Source of the DNA: Clostridium sp. UBA6758
Lineage (GTDB): Bacteria; Bacillota; Clostridia; Clostridiales; Clostridiaceae
Reading direction: 5' to 3'
NCBI GenBank assembly: GCA_002453475.1
Contig: DKGY01000062.1
Span: 2,903 to 8,358 of the forward strand
DNA length: 5,456 bases
The translations under genes and the position numbers were made by a program. Shown in pieces: positions 5,402-5,456 of this stretch. Within the stretch, counting starts at the first letter, position 1. The number at the start of each line of letters is the position of its first letter. The notes under the pieces were generated by a model, which had not been told where the DNA came from, searched no databases, and was given only the letters and a program-made list of their open reading frames with translations.

Positions 5402-5456
5402 GTTTAATAAATAATTTTTTTACTTTAATTTTTAATCTTTTATCTTTGCATCTATA

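Overview
The window is very AT-rich DNA with strong GGAGG-type ribosome binding sites. This suggests a low-GC Gram-positive bacterium, most likely a clostridium or close relative, but I cannot name the species. It looks like an accessory or defence region, on a mobile element or in a genomic island. No housekeeping genes, rRNA, tRNA or CRISPR arrays are visible.

Layout. Bases 1-700 hold no intact gene. They contain an 18-codon fragment on the minus strand that looks like the 5' end of a clostridial AAA-ATPase-like gene (117-173). Next comes an unusually structured block at about 358-607: tandem octamers, several perfect or near-perfect palindromes whose centres are 32, 52 and 32 bp apart, a flanking inverted repeat, and a strong ribosome binding site with no gene behind it. 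A plus-strand gene at 727-2340 encodes a 537-aa Type II restriction endonuclease that resembles the AlwI family and has a FokI-like PD-(D/E)XK nuclease domain at its C-terminus. It converges on a minus-strand gene (2355-3509) for a 384-aa C5-cytosine DNA methyltransferase with its standard motifs intact. The two are only 14 nt apart and share a perfect 16-bp-stem hairpin at 2339-2374, the likely bidirectional terminator. After about 370 bp with no intact gene, a second minus-strand gene (3882-5372) encodes a 496-aa protein of unknown function with a clear PD-(D/E)XK nuclease core (G-x-x-F-E, E-I-D-G, E-I-K).

How they work together. The endonuclease and methyltransferase read as a Type II restriction-modification system: the methyltransferase marks self DNA and the endonuclease cuts unmarked incoming DNA. 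The methyltransferase gene has an extended -10 promoter and a 17-bp dyad over the place where a -35 would lie, so it may be under repressor or self-control. The third protein could be an additional restriction or defence nuclease. It is upstream of, and on the same strand as, the methyltransferase, but nothing in the sequence proves a functional link. The most unusual parts are the structured non-coding block at 358-607, the unrecognised nuclease-like protein, and the pairing of an enzyme type that usually reads asymmetric sites with a single C5 methyltransferase.
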